DNA of 64,000 nucleotides from Xylocopa sonorina (taxonomy: Eukaryota > Arthropoda > Insecta > Hymenoptera > Apidae), in the NCBI RefSeq assembly GCF_050948175.1, contig NC_135200.1:558001-622000 (forward strand), given 5' to 3'. The notes under the pieces are model-generated. The model ran no database searches and was not told the DNA's origin. It saw nothing but the letters and a program-made list of their open reading frames with translations. Numbering within the stretch: position 1 is the first letter of the stretch; the number at the start of each line of letters is the position of its first letter. Made by a program: the position numbers and the translations under genes. Below, piece by piece: positions 40,277 through 48,486 of this stretch.

Positions 40277-40663
40277 ATGGGGCGTGATTCCGGTTCGCGA
40301 AGAACACGACGCGCGGGTAGGAAGAATTTCCTTCGCTCACTTGTGCGTGGATACGTGGGTAACGTATCCCGGATCCCCGTGTACCAGCAACCTGTCTCCG
40401 CACCTGTTCAGCAGCATCTCTCCGAAATCTCCAGCAACGCCGAGTCTCCTGTTTCCGCAGCCGAGGTTGCTGCGATATCTACAGTCTCCACCGAATCCGC
40501 TTCGCATCCGAGTCGCAGTTTCCCGCTTCGCTGGAAGCTCATTGAATTATCAACCTCAATCAACAGGCCAGCACCTACGTCGATACCAATCAACGATCCA
40601 CGGCGAGAATTTTACCAACGTATCGAGAACGAAATCAGCAAAGGTAATATTTCCAACTCCTAA
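40277..40663 (+). CDS. LTR-encoded Arg-rich small protein, 5' LTR copy
   Basis: This 128-codon ATG-started ORF lies inside the LTR, 424 nt after the predicted transcription start, hence in the leader of the genomic RNA and ahead of gag. Residues about 7-29 are basic (SRRTRRAGRKNF, RSLVRGYVG). The middle is Ser/Ala/Val-rich. Near residues 107-113 is INDPRR, followed by a charged helix-like end. Its relative in the diverged family-A LTR keeps the basic block, YVG and the IP..DPRR block. AAAG|GTAATA (GT at 40644-40645) at the end of the homology could be a splice donor. No known domain is recognised; a regulatory or RNA-binding role is a guess. It might alternatively be non-functional sequence that is open by chance. 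Confidence 0.5.
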   Translation: MGRDSGSRRTRRAGRKNFLRSLVRGYVGNVSRIPVYQQPVSAPVQQHLSEISSNAESPVSAAEVAAISTVSTESASHPSRSFPLRWKLIELSTSINRPAPTSIPINDPRREFYQRIENEISKGNISNS

Positions 40664-40820
40664 TATCCGCGAATCGCGAGTGTTTTGTCCGTGTCGCGTT
40701 AGCTGAAATAGTCGAACCCGGTCGTAACGCGTTTCCGCGGACCGAATTTCGAACAAATAGGCTAGTGTCGTGAAGCCTCCGGATATACGAAAAGTTATTT
40801 CGCCGGACGTGACATAAAAT

Positions 40821-40839
40821 TGGTGACAGCGGTGGGATT
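40821..40839 (+). other. Primer binding site, tRNA-Leu-like
   Basis: TGGTGACAGCGGTGGGATT starts 6 nt after the 5' LTR. Leading TGG complements a tRNA CCA end. From recalled sequences of animal tRNA-Leu (AAG/UAG isoacceptors), whose 3' ends read ...AATCCCACCGCTGCCA-CCA, the complementarity is about 18 of 19. The T of TGGT implies discriminator base A, as in tRNA-Leu. The isoacceptor in this species was not checked. Confidence 0.65.
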
Positions 40840-40887
40840 TTCGCGCATACTCTGCTGTAATTCGACTGATAGAGTACGCGAACAGCC

Positions 40888-42219
40888 ATGGCTACGCGCA
40901 CGCCAATAAAACGCACGCGACTGCAAACTCAAAAGGATTCCGCTATCGAAACCGAACACCGCCGAACTTTGGATTTCCATGAACCACTCGCTTCAAACGG
41001 TGCCGCCGCCGCACCTACAACCCCGATTGCTACTACTTCCGCGAATAGAGATAGGGATCAGACAGTTATGAACCTTACAAACCAAATCGAATTACTACGG
41101 CAAGAATTAGATTCCCTTCGCGCAACTCGTTCAAGTAACGCTGAAACAATTTCTGTCGGTACGCCTCGTACACAACCGTTTGCTACCTCCATATCTGAAA
41201 CGTTAACGCCGCAAACAGACAAACTTTCGTTCCGAGAAGCTCTAGAGACAGTTCCAATATTCGACGGAAAGAATATTCCACTGCTCCAATTTATTCGGGC
41301 CTGTAAACGAGCAAAGGACTTAGTTTCGCCAGAAGGGGAGCCTTCACTTACTCGGCTAATAATTAACCGTCTTCGGGGCCGCGCCTACCTGGCCGTCGAG
41401 GACGAACCGTGTACCTCGATTAGACAATTAACTGAAATTCTACGGTCGGCTTTCGGGTCAACGAAATCTACCGACCATTACCGTGGCGAGTTGGCAAACA
41501 CGTTTATGCGACCCGGGGAACATATTTTAGACTTTATCGGCCGAATTAAAGATTTGAGGAACGCAGCGATTGACTGCGAACGTTATGATTCGGACGAAAT
41601 AATTAGTTCGCGCTCGGGGATAGATTCGCTCACCTTAAGGTGTTTTTGCGACGGCCTTATCCCGGAAATCCGCTTATCTATGAATACCCGAATATACGAG
41701 ACATACAACGACGCGTTCGCACACGCAAAAGAACTTTACCGCAGGTACGAACTCGACAAGGAAAGATTAGTTGCACCGCGCTCACGTAGTGAATTCGTCC
41801 CTAATGAACGCCGAGTAGAAACCTTTTGTCATAAGTGCAATAGTAGGAATCATACTACGCGTGACTGTAGGGCTATTAACAACCCTCGGCCATATAACTC
41901 TTACCCTCGCGATGAACCGCCGAGGGAGTCGCGCCGCGTCCAGGACACAAGACCGCAAATAACGGGACCTCCGCGCGGTCAGTACGCACCGCGCGACCGT
42001 TTCGAAATTACTTGCAGGTATTGCAAATTCCCAGGGCACACGATCGATGAGTGCCGAAAACGCCAACACAATAACGCGATAGCTAGTAGAGCCATCGAAA
42101 ATAACGCCCGTCAATACCAGGGAAACGCGAACGGCCTCCCAACCCGCCGCGAGACGGTACGCGAGGCCGCATCGAATCGTCACGTTCTCGCACTAACGGA
42201 AGAAATCGAGGAGATGTAA
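40888..42219 (+). CDS. gag: Gag polyprotein, 443 aa
   Basis: Gag is the structural protein that assembles the cytoplasmic particle and packages the RNA. ATG at 40888 is in a good context (AGCCATGG). Residues about 1-16 are basic. Residues 61-80 (NLTNQIELLRQELDSLRAT) look like a short coiled coil. Residues about 125-290 form the capsid-like core typical of Ty3/Gypsy Gag (FDGKN, LDFIGRIKDL). Two CCHC zinc knuckles follow at about 314-327 (CHKCNSRNHTTRDC) and 376-389 (CRYCKFPGHTIDEC), both CX2CX4HX4C, separated by an Arg/Pro-rich linker. The ORF stops with TAA at 42217-42219. Pol is in the -1 frame and overlaps the end of gag, with a slippery site at 42120-42126. Confidence 0.93.
   Translation: MATRTPIKRTRLQTQKDSAIETEHRRTLDFHEPLASNGAAAAPTTPIATTSANRDRDQTVMNLTNQIELLRQELDSLRATRSSNAETISVGTPRTQPFATSISETLTPQTDKLSFREALETVPIFDGKNIPLLQFIRACKRAKDLVSPEGEPSLTRLIINRLRGRAYLAVEDEPCTSIRQLTEILRSAFGSTKSTDHYRGELANTFMRPGEHILDFIGRIKDLRNAAIDCERYDSDEIISSRSGIDSLTLRCFCDGLIPEIRLSMNTRIYETYNDAFAHAKELYRRYELDKERLVAPRSRSEFVPNERRVETFCHKCNSRNHTTRDCRAINNPRPYNSYPRDEPPRESRRVQDTRPQITGPPRGQYAPRDRFEITCRYCKFPGHTIDECRKRQHNNAIASRAIENNARQYQGNANGLPTRRETVREAASNRHVLALTEEIEEM
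42120..42169 (+). promoter_or_regulatory. Programmed -1 ribosomal frameshift signal (gag to pol)
   Basis: G GGA AAC in gag codon phase (42120-42126) is a canonical X XXY YYZ heptamer. It is followed by a 5-nt spacer and a perfect 7-bp GC-rich stem, CGGCCTC (42132-42138) with GAGGCCG (42163-42169). Inside the loop CCG/CGG can pair further. The pol frame has its last upstream stop at 42102-42104 and gag stops at 42217, so the shift must occur in this interval of about 110 nt, where the heptamer lies. After the slip, pol is open from 42126. Confidence 0.8.
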
Positions 42220-45200
42220 ATTTTCGAGCCGCAGTTAATGTAACTGGAAAAACGAGTGTCCCTACGGTCATCATTAATTCGAAATCGCTAATTAAGCCTG
42301 TCGTTATGATGATAGACACCGGGGCAGAAATAAATGTAATAAAAGAAAACGCGATTAGGAAAAATCTCCAAATAAACCGCGCCGAACGTTTAACAATCAC
42401 CGGGATTACCGATGGCACCGTAACCACCTTAGGGACGGTTAAGTTATCCATATTTTCACGCGATATACCTTTTAATATTGTAAGCGCAGATTTTCCTATC
42501 AAAACAGCCGGCATCTTAGGATCAGGCTTCTGCGTGGACGCGGATATTTCGTTTAAAAATAAATTTATCCTTTGGCACGGCAATCGCATACCATTTGCGT
42601 CCCCAAGGGATATAATAGAACATATTACACTTCCTCCGCGAACCAATTCAGGTATACGCGTTCGCGTAATTAACTCGAGCGTCGATGAGGGTATAATCCC
42701 CAGAGTTGAGCTCGCGGAAGGAGTTTATTTCGGCAACGCTATAGTACGCGTCAAAGAAGGATACGCTGTAACACGCATAATAAATGCAACCGACAGCGAA
42801 GTAACGATTCCCATTCCCAAAGTACATGTGGATCCACTTCCCGTATCCAGTCTAATTCCAAATCCTAATCCTACGCTGTATCCTCTATTTTCAAATTCCA
42901 ACGAACAACAAACTCTTCCAGATCAAAAATTACCAAGCGCCGCATCCAATTATACCAAATCCATCAATGCCGAACCTCTAAAAACCACCGTTTTTTTTTC
43001 AAACAAATATTCAAACCATCGAGTCAATATCAATCACCAAAATATAACAAACAAAACCTTTTCTAAGAACCCCAGAGCTGGGAACCTAAACAAAACTTCG
43101 TACGCCGATATACTTAAACGAAACCCGAAACCGGAGATAACGCGAAGCGAGTCGAGTGCGTCGCAACCCGAGAGTAGGTTCAACAAAATAATATCCGCCT
43201 TACGCCTCGATCACCTTAACAAAGAAGAAAAAACAGACATCCTAGATTTAATTTCCAGCGCACAAGATCTTTTCCACTTACCCGGCGACAAATTAGGCTT
43301 CACAAATGTAACTTCACACCGCATACCAACTGTCAATGACCAACCCGTGAACGTTAAACAGTACAGATTCCCTCCGGTTCACAAACAAGAAATCCAGAAA
43401 CAGATGGAACAACTTCTAAGCGACGATATAATTAGACCATCGAAATCACCGTATAATTCCCCGCTCTGGGTGGTTCCGAAAAAACCAGATTCTGCAGGGA
43501 ACAAGAGGTGGCGCGTTGTAATCGATTACCGCGCTTTGAACGAAAGATCGGTAGCCGACGCATACCCTCTCCCCTGTATTACGGAAATTCTGGACCAGCT
43601 GGGCAGCTCAAAGTACTTTAGTACGTTTGATCTGGCCAGTGGTTTTCACCAAATACCGATGTCTCCGTCCGACGCCGCGAAAACCGCATTCTCGACACCA
43701 CACGGACATTTCGAGTTCCAACGAATGCCCTTTGGCTTGCGTAACGCCCCAGCCACGTTCCAGAGACTGATGGACAGCGTGCTAACGGGATTGCAAGGGA
43801 ACGAAATGTTCGTGTATCTCGATGATATCGTTATATATGCCAGCTCGTTACAAGAACATAGAAATAAGTTTAATAAACTCGCGGAGCGATTACGGGCCGC
43901 AAATCTGGTACTGCAACCAGATAAATGCGAGTTTCTGCGTCGGGAGGTTAACTATCTTGGTCATATAATAAGCGAGAAAGGAGTAAAACCAGATCCGAAT
44001 AAAGTTCGCGCCGTAAAGGACTTTCCAAGACCACAAAATCCTAAGCAAATTAAACAATTTCTCGGTCTCGCTGGCTACTATCGTCGTTTTATAGCAAATT
44101 TCTCTGCACTCGCAAAACCGTTAACGAATCTTTTGAAGAAAGACGCAAAATTCATTTGGCGCAACGATCACGAGAACGCATTCGTAACTCTTCGTGACAT
44201 GCTTTGCGAAGCTCCGATCTTACAATATCCTGATTTTACAAAGCCATTCATAATCACATCCGATGCATCTGCCGACGCAATTGGCGCCGTATTGAGTCAG
44301 GGCCCTATAGGAAAGGATCTTCCAATCGCTTATACATCCAGATTACTAAATAGTGCCGAGAAAAATTACTCCACCATTGAAAAGGAATGTCTGGCGATTA
44401 TATACGCGGTTCACTTCTTTAGGCCTTACATTTACGGGAAAACGTTCAAACTAGTTACCGATCACAGGCCACTAGTTTGGATGAACTCAGTGAAAGACCC
44501 ATCGAGCAGGTTAATTCGTTGGAGACTCAAATTGGCGGAATACGAATACGAAATCATTTACAAACCAGGAAAAGTTAATATGACTGCAGACGCCTTATCT
44601 CGTAATCCTGTAACCGTGCAACCAATTTCCAATTCCACTGATTCTGAAAACGATCTTTTCGACATCCGACGACCCTCCTCACATTCAATTCCAACCGCTC
44701 CACCGCCAACGCCAGCATCCTCTTCCGAGAGTCTCAATACCCCTTATCCTTCGACGAAACAAGAAAAATCTACTTTACCAACACCATCCACTGAATTACC
44801 GACCGCCGACACCGACTTACCCGTACGACAACGACACGTATTCGTAACAACTAGAGACTCTATAGCAGCACGACGCGATAATCTAGTTTGTTTTATAACA
44901 AAAGGAGGCCGCCCTTTCGACAGAGGCGCCCTCGAGTTACAAAAATCAGGAAAATTTTTCCAACACAAGGACCATATCACTTTAGCAAGAGCTAAAGTAA
45001 AATCTGATAACGGTTATTTCCAAATCGCTCTTCCTGTAACTGAACATGAAAGAAAAGCAATCGATAACGAAATTTTACTAGAATCACTAAGATCTCTGTA
45101 TGACGCCGTAACAGAACTTCAAATTCAAACTTTCAGTATTTCGCAAGCTTCAATAGACACGGTACCTTTCTCTCAAATAAAAAGAATACTTCTAGATCTT

Positions 45201-47105
45201 TTCTACGAAACAAACGTACAAATTACAATTTGTCAAGGCTTGATTCAAATTCCACCACCGGAACGTAGAACAGACATAATTCGCGAAAACCACGACACGC
45301 CACTCGGAGGCCACAAAGGAATTAACAAAACATATTCTAGAATTCGCGAGTGGCATTTTTGGCCCAATATGAAGACCGAAATACAAGCTTATATCGATAA
45401 TTGTGACCAATGCCAGAGACAAAAATTAACGCGATTAAAGACACGACAACCATTGACACTGACGGACACTCCCGGCACCGCTTTTGAAAAGATATCCATG
45501 GACGTGATGGGTCCCTTACCTCCAACACCAGACGGCTTTACTAACATTCTCACTATACAATGTCTACTAACAAAATATTCCTTAGCCATTCCTTTAAAAC
45601 GCACAACAGCGGTAGATATCGCCGACGCATTCATCACACATTTCATTTGCCAATTCGGATGTCCTAAGGGAATCCTTACGGACCAAGGGTCAAATTTTAT
45701 TAACTCACTCATGAAAACAATAGCAAAAAGATTTAAAATCCAACAGTTCAAAACCACAGCTTTCCACCCTCAAACTAATGGCTCTGTAGAACGGTCTCAT
45801 CATGTACTCGCGGAATATTTGAAACAGTTTATCGGCAATCGTAATAATTGGGAAAAATGGCTCCCATTTGCAATGTTTTCGTATAATACGAGCACACACG
45901 AAGGCACACGCTACACACCGTACGAGCTCGTATATGGTAAAATCGCCAGGCCTCCTTCAGCAATTCCTTTTCAAGATACGTCCGAGAACGAATCTTACGC
46001 CAATTATCTTGACGAACTAAGCGATAGGATCCGAACTTCGCAGGAACTCGCTAAAAAGAACTTAGATGGAGCTAAAGTCCGAGCTAAGCATTATTACGAC
46101 AAAAAACTGAATGTACAGAATTTCCAAGCAGGCCAATGGGTATATTTGCTACGAGAGCCATTGAAGCACAAGTTTCAATCTCAATACACCGGGCCATATA
46201 AAATCTTGGAAATTCTAGATAATAACAATGCCAAAATTAACGTTAAGGGTAGACATAAGATAGTACACAGCAATAAATTAAAACTTTGTAAACGGCTGCA
46301 AGCGAGAACTGTGAGAGCGAACGTATGCACGTATGACAGATCCAGTGACAGTGTTCAGTGCACCGCTAATCTAAAAACTGAAAATCACGACGAACTATGT
46401 GTAAAAGCAAAACCCAAAGACGCATTTAAAAGTGTGACTAGTGCCAGCAGTGTAGCAACACGGGAAAAGGCCAGAACACCAGCAGCGCAGCATCCGCAGC
46501 ATCCGCAGCATCCACAGCATACGCAGAGGCCGCAGAGCGCACATCATCCGCAGCGCACGCAGAATCCGAAGAACCAACAAAATACGCTGAATCCGCTGAA
46601 TCCACAGAAGATGCAGAATCCGCTGAAACCGCAGAATCCACAGCATCCGCAGCATCCGCGGAATCCAATGCATTCGCATCAACAAGGACGAGAACAGGAC
46701 GAGAACCACGGAAAAGGAGTAATCCATCCGCAGTTGTCCGCTCAGACAAACACAGTCCAGAGATTTCGGCATTGCCGAAATTCTTTTTCAATGGGGGGAG
46801 GTGTGACGTCAGGCGCAGCGCCTGCCACCCATCAGCCTCCTCACCGCCCCCAGCATCAACCCCTGCACGGAGGCAACCTGCCGTACACGCCTGCAGATTC
46901 AGCAACCAGCAGCGTTCGCGCGCGCACAGGTGCACGCGCTCACACGCACGTAGGAATACCTCTTTCTCGCTCGCACCTACGAGCATCCCCGCCTCCCTCG
47001 CATCGAGGACTCCGTCCAGAGGGAAGAAGTCGCAGCCCGTCACCGGAATGGGGACTGTTCCAGTTTAGGGAACCAACATTGCCAGACCCTGTATACTATT
47101 TTTAA
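42126..47105 (+). CDS. pol: Pol polyprotein (PR-RT-RNaseH-IN) with tail inside the 3' LTR
   Basis: Pol is read in the -1 frame after gag; the first in-frame ATG is 42306, used here as residue 1. The protease has DTGA at 4-7. Reverse transcriptase has FDLASGFHQIP (Asp442) and YLDD at 504-507. RNase H shows Asp653 in TSDAS and Asp719 in TDHRP. Integrase has an HHCC finger (His996, His1003, Cys1033, Cys1036) and the D,D35E triad Asp1066, Asp1126, Glu1162, followed by a GPY module (YTGPYKILEI). A low-complexity His-Pro-Gln/Asn tract follows. The frame then crosses the polypurine tract and runs about 100 codons into the 3' LTR, stopping at 47103-47105. No interruption is seen. Enzymatic assignments are firm; the role of the last 250 residues or so is unknown. 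Confidence 0.94.
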   Translation, partial: RERPPNPPRDGTRGRIESSRSRTNGRNRGDVNFRAAVNVTGKTSVPTVIINSKSLIKPVVMMIDTGAEINVIKENAIRKNLQINRAERLTITGITDGTVTTLGTVKLSIFSRDIPFNIVSADFPIKTAGILGSGFCVDADISFKNKFILWHGNRIPFASPRDIIEHITLPPRTNSGIRVRVINSSVDEGIIPRVELAEGVYFGNAIVRVKEGYAVTRIINATDSEVTIPIPKVHVDPLPVSSLIPNPNPTLYPLFSNSNEQQTLPDQKLPSAASNYTKSINAEPLKTTVFFSNKYSNHRVNINHQNITNKTFSKNPRAGNLNKTSYADILKRNPKPEITRSESSASQPESRFNKIISALRLDHLNKEEKTDILDLISSAQDLFHLPGDKLGFTNVTSHRIPTVNDQPVNVKQYRFPPVHKQEIQKQMEQLLSDDIIRPSKSPYNSPLWVVPKKPDSAGNKRWRVVIDYRALNERSVADAYPLPCITEILDQLGSSKYFSTFDLASGFHQIPMSPSDAAKTAFSTPHGHFEFQRMPFGLRNAPATFQRLMDSVLTGLQGNEMFVYLDDIVIYASSLQEHRNKFNKLAERLRAANLVLQPDKCEFLRREVNYLGHIISEKGVKPDPNKVRAVKDFPRPQNPKQIKQFLGLAGYYRRFIANFSALAKPLTNLLKKDAKFIWRNDHENAFVTLRDMLCEAPILQYPDFTKPFIITSDASADAIGAVLSQGPIGKDLPIAYTSRLLNSAEKNYSTIEKECLAIIYAVHFFRPYIYGKTFKLVTDHRPLVWMNSVKDPSSRLIRWRLKLAEYEYEIIYKPGKVNMTADALSRNPVTVQPISNSTDSENDLFDIRRPSSHSIPTAPPPTPASSSESLNTPYPSTKQEKSTLPTPSTELPTADTDLPVRQRHVFVTTRDSIAARRDNLVCFITKGGRPFDRGALELQKSGKFFQHKDHITLARAKVKSDNGYFQIALPVTEHERKAIDNEILLESLRSLYDAVTELQIQTFSISQASIDTVPFSQIKRILLDLFYETNVQITICQGLIQIPPPERRTDIIRENHDTPLGGHKGINKTYSRIREWHFWPNMKTEIQAYIDNCDQCQRQKLTRLKTRQPLTLTDTPGTAFEKISMDVMGPLPPTPDGFTNILTIQCLLTKYSLAIPLKRTTAVDIADAFITHFICQFGCPKGILTDQGSNFINSLMKTIAKRFKIQQFKTTAFHPQTNGSVERSHHVLAEYLKQFIGNRNNWEKWLPFAMFSYNTSTHEGTRYTPYELVYGKIARPPSAIPFQDTSENESYANYLDELSDRIRTSQELAKKNLDGAKVRAKHYYDKKLNVQNFQAGQWVYLLREPLKHKFQSQYTGPYKILEILDNNNAKINVKGRHKIVHSNKLKLCKRLQARTVRANVCTYDRSSDSVQCTANLKTENHDELCVKAKPKDAFKSVTSASSVATREKARTPAAQHPQHPQHPQHTQRPQSAHHPQRTQNPKNQQNTLNPLNPQKMQNPLKPQNPQHPQHPRNPMHSHQQGREQDENHGKGVIHPQLSAQTNTVQRFRHCRNSFSMGGGVTSGAAPATHQPPHRPQHQPLHGGNLPYTPADSATSSVRARTGARAHTHVGIPLSRSHLRASPPPSHRGLRPEGRSRSPSPEWGLFQFREPTLPDPVYYF
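46483..46680 (+). repeat. His-Pro-Gln / Asn-Pro codon repeat in pol C-terminal region
   Basis: Degenerate 9-bp units of the CATCCGCAG type are repeated within the pol frame, giving HPQHPQHPQ, then NPKNQQ, LNPLNPQ, NPQHPQHP. It lies between the integrase C-terminal module and the polypurine tract, where some Gypsy elements carry env. It is probably a microsatellite-driven disordered linker. Confidence 0.8.
46793..46801 (+). other. Polypurine tract
   Basis: GGGGGGAGG lies directly against the 3' LTR, in the place of the plus-strand primer. Here it is also coding, because pol is open across it (Met-Gly-Gly-Gly-Val). Confidence 0.88.
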
Positions 47106-48334
47106 CTCATATATTACATCTATGTACATGTATTATAATCCTAAATCTAAGTACTCATGACACATATTGTAACACACCACAACACACACGTAATTCTAAG
47201 TCCGTAGGTATATGATTATATGTTAAGACGCGCCTGCGCCAACGACACGCGCAGCTAGCCCCACCACGAGCCGCGAGTCCCCACTCGCTGGACCACGCGC
47301 TTCCCACTACGAGCGCCCGCGACCGAAGCGCCTCGCGAACCGAGGAGGTCCGAGACGCGACTCCAGAGAGTCAGTCTACTTCGAGATTCCAGTCCGAGGA
47401 GTCGAATCCTCCAGTACCATCTCTTATACTCGAGCCATTAGCCGCCTCAATGTGGGGTCTAGGCTACGCGCTAGTATTTCTATTTCCTTAGTTCTAACTT
47501 AGAATAATTTCAACTTTGTATAATTTTAACTTAGAATATATTCCATTTATTTTACTACATCTAGTGTTTGAGTTTAATACCATATCTACTAATTCCTATA
47601 TCTACTAAATCAAATACCACTTCTCGCGCTTAATACAAACAGTAACAACGAATTCTTCCACGTGTCTCTTCCATACGACTGGGTAGCTTCCCATCACCTC
47701 GAAGGAGTATAGAACTCAGCTTTGCAGAGTTGCGATAGAGCGGACCGCCGCTTATCCTTCCGAGCATTGTCTGTTAGTACAGAAAACTCTGGGTGAATGG
47801 GGCGTGATTCCGGTTCGCGAAGAACACGACGCGCGGGTAGGAAGAATTTCCTTCGCTCACTTGTGCGTGGATACGTGGGTAACGTATCCCGGATCCCCGT
47901 GTACCAGCAACCTGTCTCCGCACCTGTTCAGCAGCATCTCTCCGAAATCTCCAGCAACGCCGAGTCTCCTGTTTCCGCAGCCGAGGTTGCTGCGATATCT
48001 ACAGTCTCCACCGAATCCGCTTCGCATCCGAGTCGCAGTTTCCCGCTTCGCTGGAAGCTCATTGAATTATCAACCTCAATCAACAGGCCAGCACCTACGT
48101 CGATACCAATCAACGATCCACGGCGAGAATTTTACCAACGTATCGAGAACGAAATCAGCAAAGGTAATATTTCCAACTCCTAATATCCGCGAATCGCGAG
48201 TGTTTTGTCCGTGTCGCGTTAGCTGAAATAGTCGAACCCGGTCGTAACGCGTTTCCGCGGACCGAATTTCGAACAAATAGGCTAGTGTCGTGAAGCCTCC
48301 GGATATACGAAAAGTTATTTCGCCGGACGTGACA
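46802..48334 (+). repeat. 3' LTR, 1533 bp
   Basis: It has the same length as the 5' LTR and, by eye, two differences from it. The first 304 bp hold the end of the pol frame. The Inr equivalent is at about 47371-47376. It ends ...GGACGTGACA at 48334, immediately followed by the second copy of the 152-bp flank. Confidence 0.95.
47797..48183 (+). CDS. LTR-encoded Arg-rich small protein, 3' LTR copy
   Basis: This 128-codon ORF is identical to those at 40277-40663 and 16513-16899 (minus strand). Its place in the 3' LTR means it lies downstream of the U3/R boundary, so it would be part of the genomic RNA only if polyadenylation occurs after it. A transcript started in the 3' LTR would also carry it and run into the flanking satellite. 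The motifs are those described for the 5' LTR copy. Confidence 0.45.
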   Translation: MGRDSGSRRTRRAGRKNFLRSLVRGYVGNVSRIPVYQQPVSAPVQQHLSEISSNAESPVSAAEVAAISTVSTESASHPSRSFPLRWKLIELSTSINRPAPTSIPINDPRREFYQRIENEISKGNISNS

Positions 48335-48486
48335 GTAGCAATAGAGTTCAAATGCTTCTTAAAACGCGATATCGCATCTCTTTTCTATGTTTCATGGTAA
48401 GATATAATATCATTTGCGAAGTGTTATGTATTCCTCGTCTACACCTCAAATGAATGTAAATGCGACACTTCCTTGCAAGGAAATAG
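48335..48486 (+). repeat. 152-bp direct repeat, right copy, abutting the 3' LTR
   Basis: It is identical to 39130-39281 and begins at the base after the LTR. Deleting the element and one 152-bp copy leaves an uninterrupted normal monomer: ...CTACGTATC|GTAGCAATAG...GGAAATAG|CGTTTGCAG. Confidence 0.93.

Larger units (their letters stand above)
39282..40814 (+). repeat. 5' LTR, 1533 bp
   Basis: It begins TGTGACGTCAGG and ends CGGACGTGACA, giving imperfect terminal inverted repeats (TGTGACGTC / TGTCACGTC). By eye it differs from the 3' LTR at two bases: T in GGCGTAGCGCC where the 3' LTR has C, and C in GCTCCCCAC where the 3' LTR has T. The start carries a full CRE-like palindrome TGACGTCA at 39284-39291. 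I find no AATAAA downstream of the predicted start site. Confidence 0.95.
39282..48334 (+). mobile_element. Full-length Ty3/Gypsy LTR retrotransposon (family B), 9053 bp
   Basis: The element has LTR, PBS, gag, a -1 frameshift signal, pol (PR-RT-RNaseH-IN), a polypurine tract and a second LTR. The PR-RT-RH-IN order and the GPY motif after IN identify it as Ty3/Gypsy (Metaviridae). Gag and pol are open without premature stops, and the LTRs are almost identical, so insertion was recent and the copy may be competent. There is no env ORF between IN and the 3' LTR. Instead of a 4-bp TSD it is flanked by a 152-bp direct repeat. I do not assign a named lineage. Confidence 0.95.

Noticed and set aside
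46300..46801. env gene downstream of integrase
   Set aside because: The interval is a continuation of pol with a His/Pro/Gln repeat. No signal peptide, transmembrane segment or separate start is visible.
46438..47043. Antisense ORF of 201 codons (Ala/Asp/Ser-rich) and its copies at 17653-17913 and 39143-39523
   Set aside because: It is the complement of the HPQ codon repeat and of U3. It is low in complexity and overlaps the strongly supported pol frame.
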